Positions 9,657-20,501 of a stretch of DNA of 64,000 nt are shown one piece after another. Under the pieces are notes generated by a model, which saw only the letters and a list, made by a program, of their open reading frames with translations, did no database searches and was not told the DNA's origin. The DNA is taken from NCBI GenBank assembly GCA_002319075.1, contig NVQB01000001.1:5332001-5396000 (forward strand), in the 5' to 3' direction. The stretch is from Sphingobacteriaceae bacterium (lineage in GTDB: Bacteria > Bacteroidota > Bacteroidia > B-17B0 > Aurantibacillaceae). The position numbers and the translations under genes were made by a program. Within the stretch, counting starts at the first letter, position 1; the number at the start of each line of letters is the position of its first letter.

Positions 9657-10142
9657 ATGAATATGAATAAGTCATTAAAGAAAACGTATTTTTTTATACT
9701 TACCCTGATCTCACTCGTAATTCTGTCGCCTGTTTTTGGTTTTAAAAAGGGCGGTTGCAACCATGAACGTCTGATGACGGAGGCCGTGGACCGTCTTAAA
9801 AAATACACGCTCCTGCAGGATTTTCCACTTTATATGAAGGAAAAGAAAAAAAAGGACGCCATTGAATTTAAAAAACAGATCATTACACTTAACAGGGGCG
9901 TGAAATATAAATTCTATACTGTAAGGAATACCGATTACGAAGGTTTACCAATACTCTCTATTTACAACAATGAGAAAATGGAATTTCTACTCGGTATAAC
10001 CTACAATGCCAACCTCAAGAAATTTTATAACGAACTCGAATTTGAATGTAAAACCACAGGCAACTATTGTTTAGCCTTTAACTTCCAGGATGGTCTTGAA
10101 GGTTGTGGCCTTGGCGTTTTTGCATCACTAATAAAAGAATAA
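9657..10142 (+). CDS. Small secreted protein, paralogue of the product at 20015-20473
   Basis: A 161-residue protein with an amino-terminal signal sequence (hydrophobic residues about 12-28). The mature part holds several cysteines and ends with a GxYCLAFNFQDG...GCG pattern. The protein encoded at 20015-20473 shares the spacing of these features, including GVYYVEAFFEGEKKGCG, so the two form a small family placed on either side of the giant adhesin gene. The fold may resemble pre-peptidase beta-sandwich domains. Function unknown. Two ATGs (9657 and 9663) are possible starts. Confidence 0.62.
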   Translation: MNMNKSLKKTYFFILTLISLVILSPVFGFKKGGCNHERLMTEAVDRLKKYTLLQDFPLYMKEKKKKDAIEFKKQIITLNRGVKYKFYTVRNTDYEGLPILSIYNNEKMEFLLGITYNANLKKFYNELEFECKTTGNYCLAFNFQDGLEGCGLGVFASLIKE

Positions 10143-10170
10143 ATCAGGTTCTGAATAAAAATTTAACCAC

Positions 10171-10683
10171 ATGCAAATGAAGAACGTTTATATTTTTTTA
10201 CTGGCTTTGATCTCGTCGGAGTTTTGCGCTCAAAACCCAAAACTAAAAATATACATCGACACCGTTGAATTCAAAAACAAAGAAAAACAAGTATCTGCAA
10301 CTGTGAAGATTGGAAAAAATAACGTCGCTATTTTATCGCCTGAACAAGATAGAATAATGTTGCCTGCCGATATGGATGTTAGAACAATTGAAGCCATCAC
10401 ATTTATAGTCTGTAACGACACTATCACGTTTTCAGTTAACAAGATACTTGAGGGAACAGATATATCGTCAGAATCAGTGCGACTGGCAGCGCTGAATATA
10501 ATTTTCCATTCCGTAAAGCGGTGGGAACTTCGTGTAAGTGGTTTTAGCAGCGAAGCAGATAAAAAAGAAAAAGGTACAGAAAAAAATACCGGTAAGTTTG
10601 AACGTAAAAATGCTCAATCCAAAAATTTTAAGATTTACGCGCTCCGAACGATCAGCTGGAAATATTATATAGTGAAAGTATGA
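10171..10683 (+). CDS. Small exported protein of unknown function
   Basis: A 170-residue protein with a signal peptide ending near the FCAQ site (residues about 18-21). The middle part is beta-rich and the carboxy terminus is strongly basic (KKEKGTEKNTGKFERK). No family is recognised. It lies between the small secreted protein and the giant SprB-repeat gene on the same strand, so it may belong to the same surface-protein unit. Confidence 0.55.
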   Translation: MQMKNVYIFLLALISSEFCAQNPKLKIYIDTVEFKNKEKQVSATVKIGKNNVAILSPEQDRIMLPADMDVRTIEAITFIVCNDTITFSVNKILEGTDISSESVRLAALNIIFHSVKRWELRVSGFSSEADKKEKGTEKNTGKFERKNAQSKNFKIYALRTISWKYYIVKV

Positions 10684-10717
10684 TTTTTGATTTTAATCCT
10701 GCAAGCACCGATAACTA

Positions 10718-13700
10718 ATGAAAAAACAAATGACTCTATTGCGTGATAAAATAAACAAGTTTACAAAGATCATCAGTCTACGCCTGGTATGTTTTCTTTT
10801 TATACTTACCCCTACTGTATCTTATGCCACGCACGTAGTAGGCGGAGTTCTCAACTATAGTTATAACGGAAATAATGTTTACACAATTAAATTACTACTT
10901 TACCGTGACTGTGGATCTTCGTCTGCAGCCCTTCCATCTAACGTTACCATTAGCATTCGGGGCGCTAATGGTGGCACTTTCTCACCAAGCATCGACCTCA
11001 CAATAAATCTTGGAACAGTAACAACGCTGCCGTCAAATCTCGCTGCCTGTGCCGTTACACCAAACCCCCTGCCATGCGTTCAGGAAGGAGTGTATACCAA
11101 AACAATTTCTTTGCCCTCCGTTACAGGCGGTTACCACTTGTATTACCAGGTTGTTGCACGTAACCTGTCTTTAACAAATATCAATAGCTCCTGCAATTGT
11201 GTCGGTGAGAGTTTTTATGCCTATGTACCCAGCACAATTTCCAATAATAACGCCGTATTTAATCTCTTTCCTCCGCTTTTCATCTGTGTGAATAAACCAT
11301 TTTCGTTTAATCATTCCGCTACGGATAGTAATGGCGACTCCCTGGCCTACTCACTATATGCGCCCTACGATGGTGACAATGGCACAGGATCACTAGACCC
11401 CACTTTCCCGTCTAATACGGCATCTTTCACACCTGTGGGCTACCTTTCGGGCTACACCGCTACTACTCCACTCGGCGCCTCACCCTTTTTTCTAAATGCA
11501 ACTACGGGAGTTCTTACGTGCACTCCCAGTACCATAGGGCAGTTTGTTGTTGGAGTGAAAGTAAAGGAATACCGGAATGGCGTATTTATTTCGCAAACAC
11601 TTAGAGATTTTCAATTTAACGTATTAAGTTGTCCTACCCCTCCTCCCACACTTGCAATCAACAATTTCACAATCAACAACGGTTGTTCCATAAAGGTGCA
11701 AGCAGGTGGTATCTCGGCTGCTTCGGCAACCTGGACTTCGATTTTTCCCGGAACTATTGGCACCTATAGCAACTATCTTTCGTGTACAGCCGCCTGTTTA
11801 AATCCCACCGTCTCTGCTCCAGGCTCTTCCAGCTCTATACCTTCTTATGTAGATTTTCGTGTATGCGGAACTTCCACCAACTGCGGCGCTGCTTTTATCT
11901 GTGACACATTCAGAGTATCTTTTAATTCCGTACTCAGCGTTTCCGTTTTGCCGGCAAACCCGGCACTCTGTAATGGACAATCGTCCACAACAATAACGGC
12001 GGTGGGGTCTGGAGGCACTCCTCCCTATAGTTACCTGTGGAATAATATAAATCCTTCTCAAACAATTAACGTCGGGTCTGGAACATATAGCATTAAACTA
12101 ACAGATGCTTCGGGATGCCCTCCCGTGTACAACTCAGCTGTGGTAACAACTTACACAGTACCAATAACTGTAAATGCGGGCGCAAACCAAACGCTTTGCG
12201 CACAAAACCCAGTCACCCCGCTAGGCGGAACGGTAACAGGCGCAACCGGAGGTCTTTGGTCGGGAGGCACGGGCACCTTTAGTCCTAATAACAGCGCCAC
12301 TGCAAATCTTTTTTATTCGCCCTCCCCTTCTGAAATAACTACAGGTTCAGTGAGTTTGTTTTTAACCAGTAGTGGAAATGGCAGTTGTCCCTCAAAATCA
12401 GACACGGTAGTTATTTATTATAAAAATTTTACCGGCACGCTTTCACCGCTTGCTTCCATGGCAAGTTGCTATGGTGGAACTAACGGATCAGCTACAGTAA
12501 GCATTCTCGGAGGGATTGGCCCACATACTTACACCTGGAGCACAGTACCTGTTCAAACTACATCGTTTGCTTTAAATCTTCAACCCGGATCTACGTATAC
12601 TGCCTGGGGTACAAACGGTATTGGCTGCACATTTCAGACAACGGTTGCTATATTGCAGCCACCGCCTTTAAATAGTAATGGCACCATCACCAACGTTTCC
12701 TGCAACGGATTGACTAATGGCTCTGTATCGATTATCGCAATGGGCGGTACACCGCCCTATACTTACTCATGGTCTCCCGGAGGGGCCGCAAGTGCATCAG
12801 TCAATACCCTTTCCGCGGGTGTATACTCCGTTAAAGTTACTGACTCTAAATCATGTCAGGCGAGTTTTACCTATACGGTTACTCAACCTGCTTCTATAAC
12901 CGCGGTATTTTCTCAAACACATGTCAGCTGTTTTAACGGTACTAATGGATCTATTAACTTAACTGTTGGAGGAGGTATTGCACCTTACTCATACAGTTGG
13001 GCGCCAAATGGCGCAACTGCGCAGAACCTATCAGGATTATCCGCCGGCAACTATACCGTTTTTATCCGCGACAACATGAATTGTCTCTCAACTCAAACCA
13101 TTACGCTTACACAGCCTTCATTACTCACGCTAACTGTAGCTGTCGTAAACCAGAGTTGCGACGGTCTTGCTGATGGGTCTGCTGCTGCAACTGTTTCGGG
13201 GGGCGCAGGTGGCTATATTTATTTATGGCAGCCATCATCCATTACAACAAGTAGTTTGTCTAATCTGGCAAGTGGCAATTATACAGTCGTGGTAAGCGAT
13301 ATGAACAGTTGCGCCACTTCCAGTTATATCAGCGTTACCAAACCTGCTCCTTTAACCGTTAGTTTTATTAGTCAGCTGAATGTCTCGTGTAACGGTGGGT
13401 CTAACGGCATGATAACAGCTAACGTAGCCGGCGGCACGCCAAACTATGCGTATTCCTGGAGTCCCGGAGGCTTAACTACTGCCACTGCAAACAGCCTCTC
13501 GGCAGGTACTTACACCGTAATGATCACCGACAGTAAATCTTGTTCTGTGACGAACTCCGTAACCATCACGCAACCCTCTGCCCTTTCTGTTACAGGCACT
13601 ACCGTAGGAGTATCCTGCTGGGCGGGAAACGACGGTTCTGTTCTTCTAAGTCCCGGCGGCGGTTCATCTCCCTACACATTTTTCTGGCTTCCCCTCGGCC

Positions 13701-16700
13701 AGTCTACAGCAAGTATCTCCAATCTAACGGCCGGTACTTATACATCTTCACTTACAGATAATAAAGGGTGCAGTATTTCAGCCGTTTATGTCATACCACA
13801 ATCACCCCAGATCATCGTGACCTTTACACAAACCAATGTCAGCTGCTTTAATGGCAACAATGGCAGCATTACTACCTCTGCTTCCGGAGGCGCAGGACCA
13901 TACGTGTTTCAGTGGATGCCAGTAAATAGTTCCTCGCAGAATATCACCGGGCTAGGCTCAGGAATTTACACACTCACGGTAACTGATAACCTGGGCTGCA
14001 CCAATTCCAAAACCGCGTCTATCACTCAACCTCCGCTGCTGGCTTTAACAACAACAGTTGTAAATGAAACTTGCGACTATCTTAATAACGGTTCTGTGTT
14101 TGCCGCAGGATATGGTGGAACGCCAGGCTACACTTATCTGTGGCTTCCAGGATCCAACACTACAAACAGTGTTACTAATCTTTCCGCTGGCAACTATTCG
14201 CTAACTCTCAGTGATACATTAGGCTGTACCATCACTACAGTAGTTGTTGTTACAGAGCCAGCTGCGCTTTCTTTAAGTTTCAGCAGCCAGGTAAATGTAT
14301 CCTGTAATGGTGGGTCAAATGGGGCCGTAACAGCCTCTCCTTCTGGCGGTACGCCTAATTATTCCTATTCCTGGAGTCCGGGAGGATCAGCCAATGCAAT
14401 GGCAAATAGCCTATCCGCAGGGATATACAGCTGTTTGATTTCTGATAGCCACTCCTGTGTAACACAAAATACGGTCTCAGTTTTGGAACCCGCAAATCTT
14501 AATCTCATTCCCACTATTACAGATGTTAACTGCAATGGAAGCGCCAACGGGGCTATTTCGATTTCAATGAGTGGTGGCACGGCTCCTTACGTTCAAACCC
14601 TGATACCCGGAAATATTTCAGCTTCTAATTTTTCAAGCTTGTTACCCGGAACTTATACTATTGTTACCACAGATGCTCATGCCTGCATCATTAACACAAC
14701 ACTTTCCATTAATCAACCCATTACTATTACATCCGTAATAAGCACTACCAATTCTGCATGTCTGCTGCAATCAGGCCTCGCTTCTATTGAGATAACAAGT
14801 GGAGGAATTCCGCCTTTTTCGTATTCCTGGACTCCTGCCGGGGGCACTTCTACTCTAACCACCGGGTTGTATGCAGGCACCTACACGGTAGCTGTATTAG
14901 ACAGTAGTGGCTGCGTGTCAACAAAAATCGTAAACATTAATGATACTGGCGGACCAGTAGTAAGCATCCTTTCTACCACAAATGTTTCTTGCCATAGTGG
15001 TTTTAACGGAGCCGTTGAAGCTGGTTTCTCCGGGGGAACAGGTCCTTCATTCACTTATTCATGGATACCGGCAGGCGGAAACAGCCTGACGGCAACAAAT
15101 CTGCCAACAGGAATTTATGCTATTAAAGTTACCGATGCGCTTGGTTGCATTGGTATAGTAAACAGTTCACTCATTACAGAACCCCTGGAGCTCAGCGTAA
15201 CTCTTAGTTTAACAGATGTGTTATGTTACGGTGGAAGCAATGGAGCAGCAAGTGCCAGTGTATATGGAGGAACACCGGCTTATACTTTTACCTGGTTACC
15301 TGCAATGAGTAGCGGAAATTCGGTAATGGCATTGCCTGCGGATAATTATACTCTGCAAGTCAGCGATAATAACAATTGTTCTGTTACGTCAACATTTGCC
15401 ATTACACAACCTTCCTCGGCACTCAGCCTTTCTCTGTCTCCTGCCGGTGTAAGCTGCTTTGGAGGAAATAATGGTGCAGTGATAAATCTGGCAGCTGGAG
15501 GAACAGGACCACACAGTTACAATCTGGCACCCGGAAATATAAGTGGTCTGAATTTTTTTAATCTTACTCCTGCAATTTATACAATCACTACAACAGATTT
15601 TAATAATTGTGCTTTATCAAAAACAGTAGCAGTTGATCAACCCTCTGCTATAAGCCTTACAATCAGTGCGGCGAACTCCAATTGCAGTCTTGCAAATGGA
15701 CAGGCTACCGTTTTAGCTTCGGGAGGTACCGGAACATTTTCCTACGGGTGGTTTCCTTCTGGCGGCACAAATTTTAATGCCGTCGGTCTCAGTGCGGGCG
15801 CATATACGGTTACCGTTAGCGATGCAAATAATTGCGTTGCCATAGCGGGCCAGACTTTATCAGACAATCCAGCCCCGGCAGTTTCGGTCTCGGTAACTGC
15901 AAATGTAAAATGTTTTGGCGGATCTGATGGAGCTGTTAATGCGGTCGTAACGGGCGGAACAGGCCCGTTTACCTATTCGTGGAGCCCCTCAACGGGCAAT
16001 GCCTCTAGTGTTGCCAATCTCCCGGCAGGCACCTACACAGTTTTAGTATCTTCGGCAAACACCTGTTCAGTATGGGCAGTCAGCGCTGCTATCACACAAC
16101 CCTCTCCGCTGTTTGCTATGGTTTCTACAACTTCGGTACAATGTTTTGGAGAGACGTCAGGATCAGCTACTGCACTTTCAGGTGGCGGCATACCGGCCTA
16201 TTCTTATACCTGGTTGCCCGTTGCGGGAACCGGAACCTCGGCAATTGGTTTAGCGGCTAGTAATTGCACCTTGCTGTTAAGCGACGCTAACAACTGCACT
16301 CTTTCTTCAACCTTTGTGATTGCTCAGCCTTCTGCCGCGCTAAGCGTATCCATTCTTTCTTTCACCAACGTGAGTTGTTTTTCCGGAAATGATGGAGCTA
16401 TCACTTCTACCTTAAACGGAGGAACTCCCGTTTATAATTTTAACTGGCACTCCGCCTCATCCACTGGGCCCTCGATTCTTGGCCTTCCCGCGGGTAGCTA
16501 CTCCTTAACGGTTACAGATTTAAATAGTTGCACAGCGGACGCCTCACTTACCATTACTCAACCTGCTTCTGCCTTATCAGCCTCTGCGATCACTTCTTCT
16601 ATAACCTGTTTTGGTTCTGCAAATGGCTCCGCAACAATAACTCCATCAGGGGGTACTCCTGGGTATGTATACGTATGGAATCCGAATGTGGGAAACACCA

Positions 16701-18997
16701 ATGTAATTACTGGTCTTAGTCCGGGCACGTATGTAGCCACTATCACTGATTTAAATGGGTGTCTGACTAACTTATCTCTCCCCATCACCCAGCCTTCTGC
16801 ACTTGCAGGAACGGTTACAGCAATTCATCCGGCCTGTGCACAAGCAAATGGTTCAGTTTTTTCTCAACTAGCCGGGGGAACTATTCCGTATAGTTACACA
16901 TGGTCGGCCGGCGCATCCACTGCTTCTTCAATTTCGGGCCTGACTCCGGGTACATATAGTTTGTTAATCAGCGATAATAATTACTGCCTTAAAAGTTTCA
17001 GTATAACAATTTCTAATATTCCCGGACCAACTGTTACAGTTGTTTCAAAAAGCGTTTCGTGTTTCGATGGAAACAATGGCTCAGCTACCGTCAGTATTGC
17101 ACAAGGCAGCGCCCCTTTTGTGATCAACTGGACACCCTATGGTGGAAATGCCGTTGCAGCTTCATCGTTAACGCAGGGTACTTACACAGCAACAGTAATA
17201 GATGCGCGAGGTTGTGAATCCACTGCCAGTACCAACATCACAGAACCCTCACAACTTGTTCTTGCTATTGCATCCGTTACAAATGTTGCCTGTGCCAATG
17301 GATCCAACGCTGCAATTGCCGTAGCCGCCAGCGGAGGTGTGCCGGCTTATAGTTTCTCCTGGCAACCCTCTGGTGTAGGCAATATAAAAAGCAATCTTTC
17401 TGCCGGGATTTATACAGTGAATCTTAAGGATAATAATAATTGCAAGAGGATCATGTCTATTCAGATCACGCAACCCACTGTGTTAACCTCCTCCATAACC
17501 AATATACAAAATGCCCTATGCTATGGCGGAGCTGGTAATGCCACAGTTGTCGCTGAGGGAGGCACCGCGCCATACACTTATACCTGGAGTCCCGGGGCAG
17601 CTCAGAATGGCAATACACTTTTAAACGCACCGAGCAAAGCATACGCGGTAAACATAAAAGACGCGAATGGCTGCGCAACCTCAAACACTTTATTTATATC
17701 CCAGCCTTCTCAAATTAAAACAACAGTAAGCAATAACGACACTATCTGTATCGGATCTGCCGGCATTTTAACTGCCAGCGCTACGGGTGGCACAGGTGGC
17801 TTTTACTATTCGTGGCAACCTGCAAACGTTATAAACACAGGTGTCTACACTTTAAGTCCTTCGGCTAATACGTCTTACACAGTGTCTGCTTTTGATCAAA
17901 ATGGTTGCTTCGGCGTAGATGCCGATACTAAAATAATTGTTTACAATTTCGATTCACAAAATGTAAAAGTCTTTGGCGCTAGTCCTATATGTCCAGGTGC
18001 AGTAACCAGCGTCTTCATTGAAACACATGGAAATACAGGGCATCTGACGTATGCGTGGAACGATAATCTGGGGTCTGGCCCCGGAGTGTACGTGGTGTCA
18101 CCCGGAAAATCAAAAACCTACTACGTTACCGTTACCAACGCCTGCGGAAAATCAGTGCAGGACTCCATTTATGTTATCGTTCGTCCGCTGCCACTAGTAG
18201 ACTTAACTGCCGACACTCTGTTTACCTGCACGCCTGGCACTATTAATTTTTCAGATAAGTCTATCCTCGCAAGTGCTGGAGACGATATCGCCTCATGGCA
18301 GTGGAGCTTTGGAGATAATACATTTTCTACCAAACAAAATCCTTCACACCTGTACAGCGCTGAAGGGGTATACAGTGTAAACCTCTCTGTTACTACGAGT
18401 GAAGGTTGTACAAATAATTCCGACACATCGCTTGTAGTCACGTCTCTTCCCAAACCCACTGCTTCTTTTTCAACAAATGCCGCCATCTATAATCTGCCTT
18501 ATCAGGAAATAGTCTTAAGTAATACATCCACCGGGGCAATAAAGTACAACTGGTTTTTCCAGGATGGTGGAAGTTCAGATCTGAAAAATCCCAAATACTT
18601 ACCTCAAACTATTGGCTTGTTTAATATTGAACTTATCGCTTTATCATCTTACGGATGTGCGGATACCGCCTTCCAGTCGGTAGAAACAAAGGCCGACATA
18701 ACCTTCCCCACGGCTTTTACACCAAACAATGAACACGCGCCGGGTGGATATTATGATGTAAGCAGCCTCAACAACGACATCTTCTTTCCCTACACGTCAG
18801 GGGTAGTAGATTTTGAAATGCAAATTTTTAACCGCTGGGGCGAATTGATATTTGAATCAAAAGACGTCAAATATGGCTGGGACGGCTACTACAGGAATAA
18901 GATCTGTCAGGTAGGAGTTTATTTCTGGAAAGCCCACATAAAACTAAATGACGGAAGGGAATTTAAAACAACAGGAGATCTGACTTTACTGAAATGA
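10718..18997 (+). CDS. Giant SprB-repeat surface protein with type B sorting domain
   Basis: A 2759-residue secreted protein. After a signal peptide (cleavage near YATH, about residue 38) comes an amino-terminal beta domain of about 300 residues (THVVGG..., YRDCGS), common in gliding-associated proteins. Between about residues 410 and 2340 I count 23-25 SprB-type repeats of 75-80 residues, each opening with N-V-S-C-x-G-G/N-x-N-G and containing Y-S-W-x-P-G and L-x-A-G-x-Y-x-V-x-V-x-D. A PKD domain follows near 2490-2560. The last 90 residues form the gliding-motility-associated sorting domain (TFPTAFTPN ... IFNRWGELIFES ... WDGYY). Such proteins leave through the type IX system and act as surface adhesins. 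The stop overlaps the PorP/SprF start by four bases. Confidence 0.93.
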   Translation: MKKQMTLLRDKINKFTKIISLRLVCFLFILTPTVSYATHVVGGVLNYSYNGNNVYTIKLLLYRDCGSSSAALPSNVTISIRGANGGTFSPSIDLTINLGTVTTLPSNLAACAVTPNPLPCVQEGVYTKTISLPSVTGGYHLYYQVVARNLSLTNINSSCNCVGESFYAYVPSTISNNNAVFNLFPPLFICVNKPFSFNHSATDSNGDSLAYSLYAPYDGDNGTGSLDPTFPSNTASFTPVGYLSGYTATTPLGASPFFLNATTGVLTCTPSTIGQFVVGVKVKEYRNGVFISQTLRDFQFNVLSCPTPPPTLAINNFTINNGCSIKVQAGGISAASATWTSIFPGTIGTYSNYLSCTAACLNPTVSAPGSSSSIPSYVDFRVCGTSTNCGAAFICDTFRVSFNSVLSVSVLPANPALCNGQSSTTITAVGSGGTPPYSYLWNNINPSQTINVGSGTYSIKLTDASGCPPVYNSAVVTTYTVPITVNAGANQTLCAQNPVTPLGGTVTGATGGLWSGGTGTFSPNNSATANLFYSPSPSEITTGSVSLFLTSSGNGSCPSKSDTVVIYYKNFTGTLSPLASMASCYGGTNGSATVSILGGIGPHTYTWSTVPVQTTSFALNLQPGSTYTAWGTNGIGCTFQTTVAILQPPPLNSNGTITNVSCNGLTNGSVSIIAMGGTPPYTYSWSPGGAASASVNTLSAGVYSVKVTDSKSCQASFTYTVTQPASITAVFSQTHVSCFNGTNGSINLTVGGGIAPYSYSWAPNGATAQNLSGLSAGNYTVFIRDNMNCLSTQTITLTQPSLLTLTVAVVNQSCDGLADGSAAATVSGGAGGYIYLWQPSSITTSSLSNLASGNYTVVVSDMNSCATSSYISVTKPAPLTVSFISQLNVSCNGGSNGMITANVAGGTPNYAYSWSPGGLTTATANSLSAGTYTVMITDSKSCSVTNSVTITQPSALSVTGTTVGVSCWAGNDGSVLLSPGGGSSPYTFFWLPLGQSTASISNLTAGTYTSSLTDNKGCSISAVYVIPQSPQIIVTFTQTNVSCFNGNNGSITTSASGGAGPYVFQWMPVNSSSQNITGLGSGIYTLTVTDNLGCTNSKTASITQPPLLALTTTVVNETCDYLNNGSVFAAGYGGTPGYTYLWLPGSNTTNSVTNLSAGNYSLTLSDTLGCTITTVVVVTEPAALSLSFSSQVNVSCNGGSNGAVTASPSGGTPNYSYSWSPGGSANAMANSLSAGIYSCLISDSHSCVTQNTVSVLEPANLNLIPTITDVNCNGSANGAISISMSGGTAPYVQTLIPGNISASNFSSLLPGTYTIVTTDAHACIINTTLSINQPITITSVISTTNSACLLQSGLASIEITSGGIPPFSYSWTPAGGTSTLTTGLYAGTYTVAVLDSSGCVSTKIVNINDTGGPVVSILSTTNVSCHSGFNGAVEAGFSGGTGPSFTYSWIPAGGNSLTATNLPTGIYAIKVTDALGCIGIVNSSLITEPLELSVTLSLTDVLCYGGSNGAASASVYGGTPAYTFTWLPAMSSGNSVMALPADNYTLQVSDNNNCSVTSTFAITQPSSALSLSLSPAGVSCFGGNNGAVINLAAGGTGPHSYNLAPGNISGLNFFNLTPAIYTITTTDFNNCALSKTVAVDQPSAISLTISAANSNCSLANGQATVLASGGTGTFSYGWFPSGGTNFNAVGLSAGAYTVTVSDANNCVAIAGQTLSDNPAPAVSVSVTANVKCFGGSDGAVNAVVTGGTGPFTYSWSPSTGNASSVANLPAGTYTVLVSSANTCSVWAVSAAITQPSPLFAMVSTTSVQCFGETSGSATALSGGGIPAYSYTWLPVAGTGTSAIGLAASNCTLLLSDANNCTLSSTFVIAQPSAALSVSILSFTNVSCFSGNDGAITSTLNGGTPVYNFNWHSASSTGPSILGLPAGSYSLTVTDLNSCTADASLTITQPASALSASAITSSITCFGSANGSATITPSGGTPGYVYVWNPNVGNTNVITGLSPGTYVATITDLNGCLTNLSLPITQPSALAGTVTAIHPACAQANGSVFSQLAGGTIPYSYTWSAGASTASSISGLTPGTYSLLISDNNYCLKSFSITISNIPGPTVTVVSKSVSCFDGNNGSATVSIAQGSAPFVINWTPYGGNAVAASSLTQGTYTATVIDARGCESTASTNITEPSQLVLAIASVTNVACANGSNAAIAVAASGGVPAYSFSWQPSGVGNIKSNLSAGIYTVNLKDNNNCKRIMSIQITQPTVLTSSITNIQNALCYGGAGNATVVAEGGTAPYTYTWSPGAAQNGNTLLNAPSKAYAVNIKDANGCATSNTLFISQPSQIKTTVSNNDTICIGSAGILTASATGGTGGFYYSWQPANVINTGVYTLSPSANTSYTVSAFDQNGCFGVDADTKIIVYNFDSQNVKVFGASPICPGAVTSVFIETHGNTGHLTYAWNDNLGSGPGVYVVSPGKSKTYYVTVTNACGKSVQDSIYVIVRPLPLVDLTADTLFTCTPGTINFSDKSILASAGDDIASWQWSFGDNTFSTKQNPSHLYSAEGVYSVNLSVTTSEGCTNNSDTSLVVTSLPKPTASFSTNAAIYNLPYQEIVLSNTSTGAIKYNWFFQDGGSSDLKNPKYLPQTIGLFNIELIALSSYGCADTAFQSVETKADITFPTAFTPNNEHAPGGYYDVSSLNNDIFFPYTSGVVDFEMQIFNRWGELIFESKDVKYGWDGYYRNKICQVGVYFWKAHIKLNDGREFKTTGDLTLLK

Positions 18998-19998
18998 AAA
19001 ACATACTACTTCTTTTTATCGGGTTTACTTTTTTAGCGCCGCGGTTTCTAAATGGGCAGGACATGCAATTCACGCAATTTTACGCTTCGCCCGTTTATTT
19101 GAATCCAGCTTTCACAGGGGCTAACAGCTGTTCGCGGGTTTCTCTGATCTACCGCAAACAGTGGAACGGAATGTCTAATCCTTATACCTCTTACATGGTT
19201 TCCTTTGATCATTATCTTTACAACAAACACATCGGCTTAGGATTAATTGTTGCGGAAGATCATGCAGGGGCCGGCAGTTTGAAAACTACTCTTATAAAAC
19301 CCTCCATTGCATATGGGTTTAAAATAACTAAAAAACACTCCATCAGGCTGGGCATGCAGCCAGGAGTTGGTATACGAAGCGTTGACTACGGTAAATTACT
19401 TTTTGGAGATCAGATCTACAGGGGCGGTAACAACGTTGCCACTGTTGAAGCTCCAATGCAGTCTAAAACATATTTTGATCTATCTGCCGGTATTCTTCTA
19501 AACGGAAAGCAGTTCTGGACAGGCGTTTCTATTTACCATCTTAACGCACCAAATGAATCCATGATCAATGGCTCCCCTTCACGTATTCCTATGCAGTTAA
19601 GTTTACACTCGGGTTTTAAAATAGATCTTAATACAGAAGAAAAAGACAGTCATCAGAAAAAATACTTCACGCCAGTGCTGCATTACCGACATCAAAAAAA
19701 ATTCGATCAACTTGATATCGGATTTTATTTAACCAAACATATTTTCACAGTCGGTGCATGGTACAGAGGAATTCCATTGCTAAAAGCCTATCAGAAAGGC
19801 TATCAAAATAACGACGCCCTTGCTTTTATTGGAGGTCTGCAAACAGAAAGACTTAAAGTGGGTTATAGTTACGATATAACAATTTCAAATTTGGCAAGAG
19901 TTGCCAAAGGTGCTCACGAAATCACGCTCTCTCTCCAAATATGCGATCCAAAAAAAAGAAAGACAAAATTTGAACTTATTTCCTGCCCGAAATTTTAA
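18994..19998 (+). CDS. PorP/SprF-family outer-membrane protein (copy 1)
   Basis: A 334-residue protein with a signal peptide ending near NGQD and the family hallmark FTQFYASPVYLNPAFTG. The rest is predicted beta-barrel. PorP/SprF proteins are outer-membrane partners of type IX secretion; SprF is needed for surface display of SprB. The ATGA overlap with the giant SprB-repeat gene strongly suggests a dedicated secretion partner for that adhesin. Confidence 0.92.
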   Translation: MKNILLLFIGFTFLAPRFLNGQDMQFTQFYASPVYLNPAFTGANSCSRVSLIYRKQWNGMSNPYTSYMVSFDHYLYNKHIGLGLIVAEDHAGAGSLKTTLIKPSIAYGFKITKKHSIRLGMQPGVGIRSVDYGKLLFGDQIYRGGNNVATVEAPMQSKTYFDLSAGILLNGKQFWTGVSIYHLNAPNESMINGSPSRIPMQLSLHSGFKIDLNTEEKDSHQKKYFTPVLHYRHQKKFDQLDIGFYLTKHIFTVGAWYRGIPLLKAYQKGYQNNDALAFIGGLQTERLKVGYSYDITISNLARVAKGAHEITLSLQICDPKKRKTKFELISCPKF

Positions 19999-20014
19999 TC
20001 TCATACCAATAATC

Positions 20015-20473
20015 ATGTACATAACTACCGCTCTAAAAAATACAAGAACGCAAATAGCCTCGCTGCTCCTAGCCTCAGCCTTTATATTACTTTCTTTCAA
20101 GTCTCCTCCACCCTGTGATGGCGAAGCCTTGTTAAATAAATATGCAGTTGGCCTCGACGATTATGTATTTATAAAATCATTTAGTGTTTCAGCAGAAAAA
20201 ATAGATGATAAAACAGAGTATTCCTATGTATTGAGTCGTGCCATCAGCTACCGTATTGTTATTGGCGATGCAAATACAGAAAGTAAAAAAATGATCGTAA
20301 ACCTCTACGACAGAAATAAAAAATTAATTGCCTCAAATTATTTAAAGAGCAGCAAAAAAACATTTCCTATAATAAATTATACCTGCGCAGCAACCGGCGT
20401 ATATTATGTGGAAGCCTTTTTTGAAGGCGAGAAAAAAGGGTGTGGTATAAATATTTTGGGCTTTAAAAAATAA
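20015..20473 (+). CDS. Small secreted protein, paralogue of the product at 9657-10142
   Basis: A 152-residue protein. The reading frame is open from 19901, but I chose the ATG at 20015 because it avoids overlap with the PorP/SprF gene and places a signal sequence (LLLASAFILLSF) at the amino terminus. The mature protein shows CDGEALLNKY, a central beta region and a GVYYVEAFFEGEKKGCG ending, shared with the product of 9657-10142. The repeat of this family beside each sorted surface protein suggests a role in their function. No activity is known. Confidence 0.65.
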   Translation: MYITTALKNTRTQIASLLLASAFILLSFKSPPPCDGEALLNKYAVGLDDYVFIKSFSVSAEKIDDKTEYSYVLSRAISYRIVIGDANTESKKMIVNLYDRNKKLIASNYLKSSKKTFPIINYTCAATGVYYVEAFFEGEKKGCGINILGFKK

Positions 20474-20501
20474 AAAAGAAAACGATGAAAAAACGCTAAC
20501 T

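Noticed and set aside
12450-17950. CRISPR-like or satellite DNA repeats
   Set aside because: The repeats are coding SprB modules of about 225 bp with protein-level, not DNA-level, conservation.
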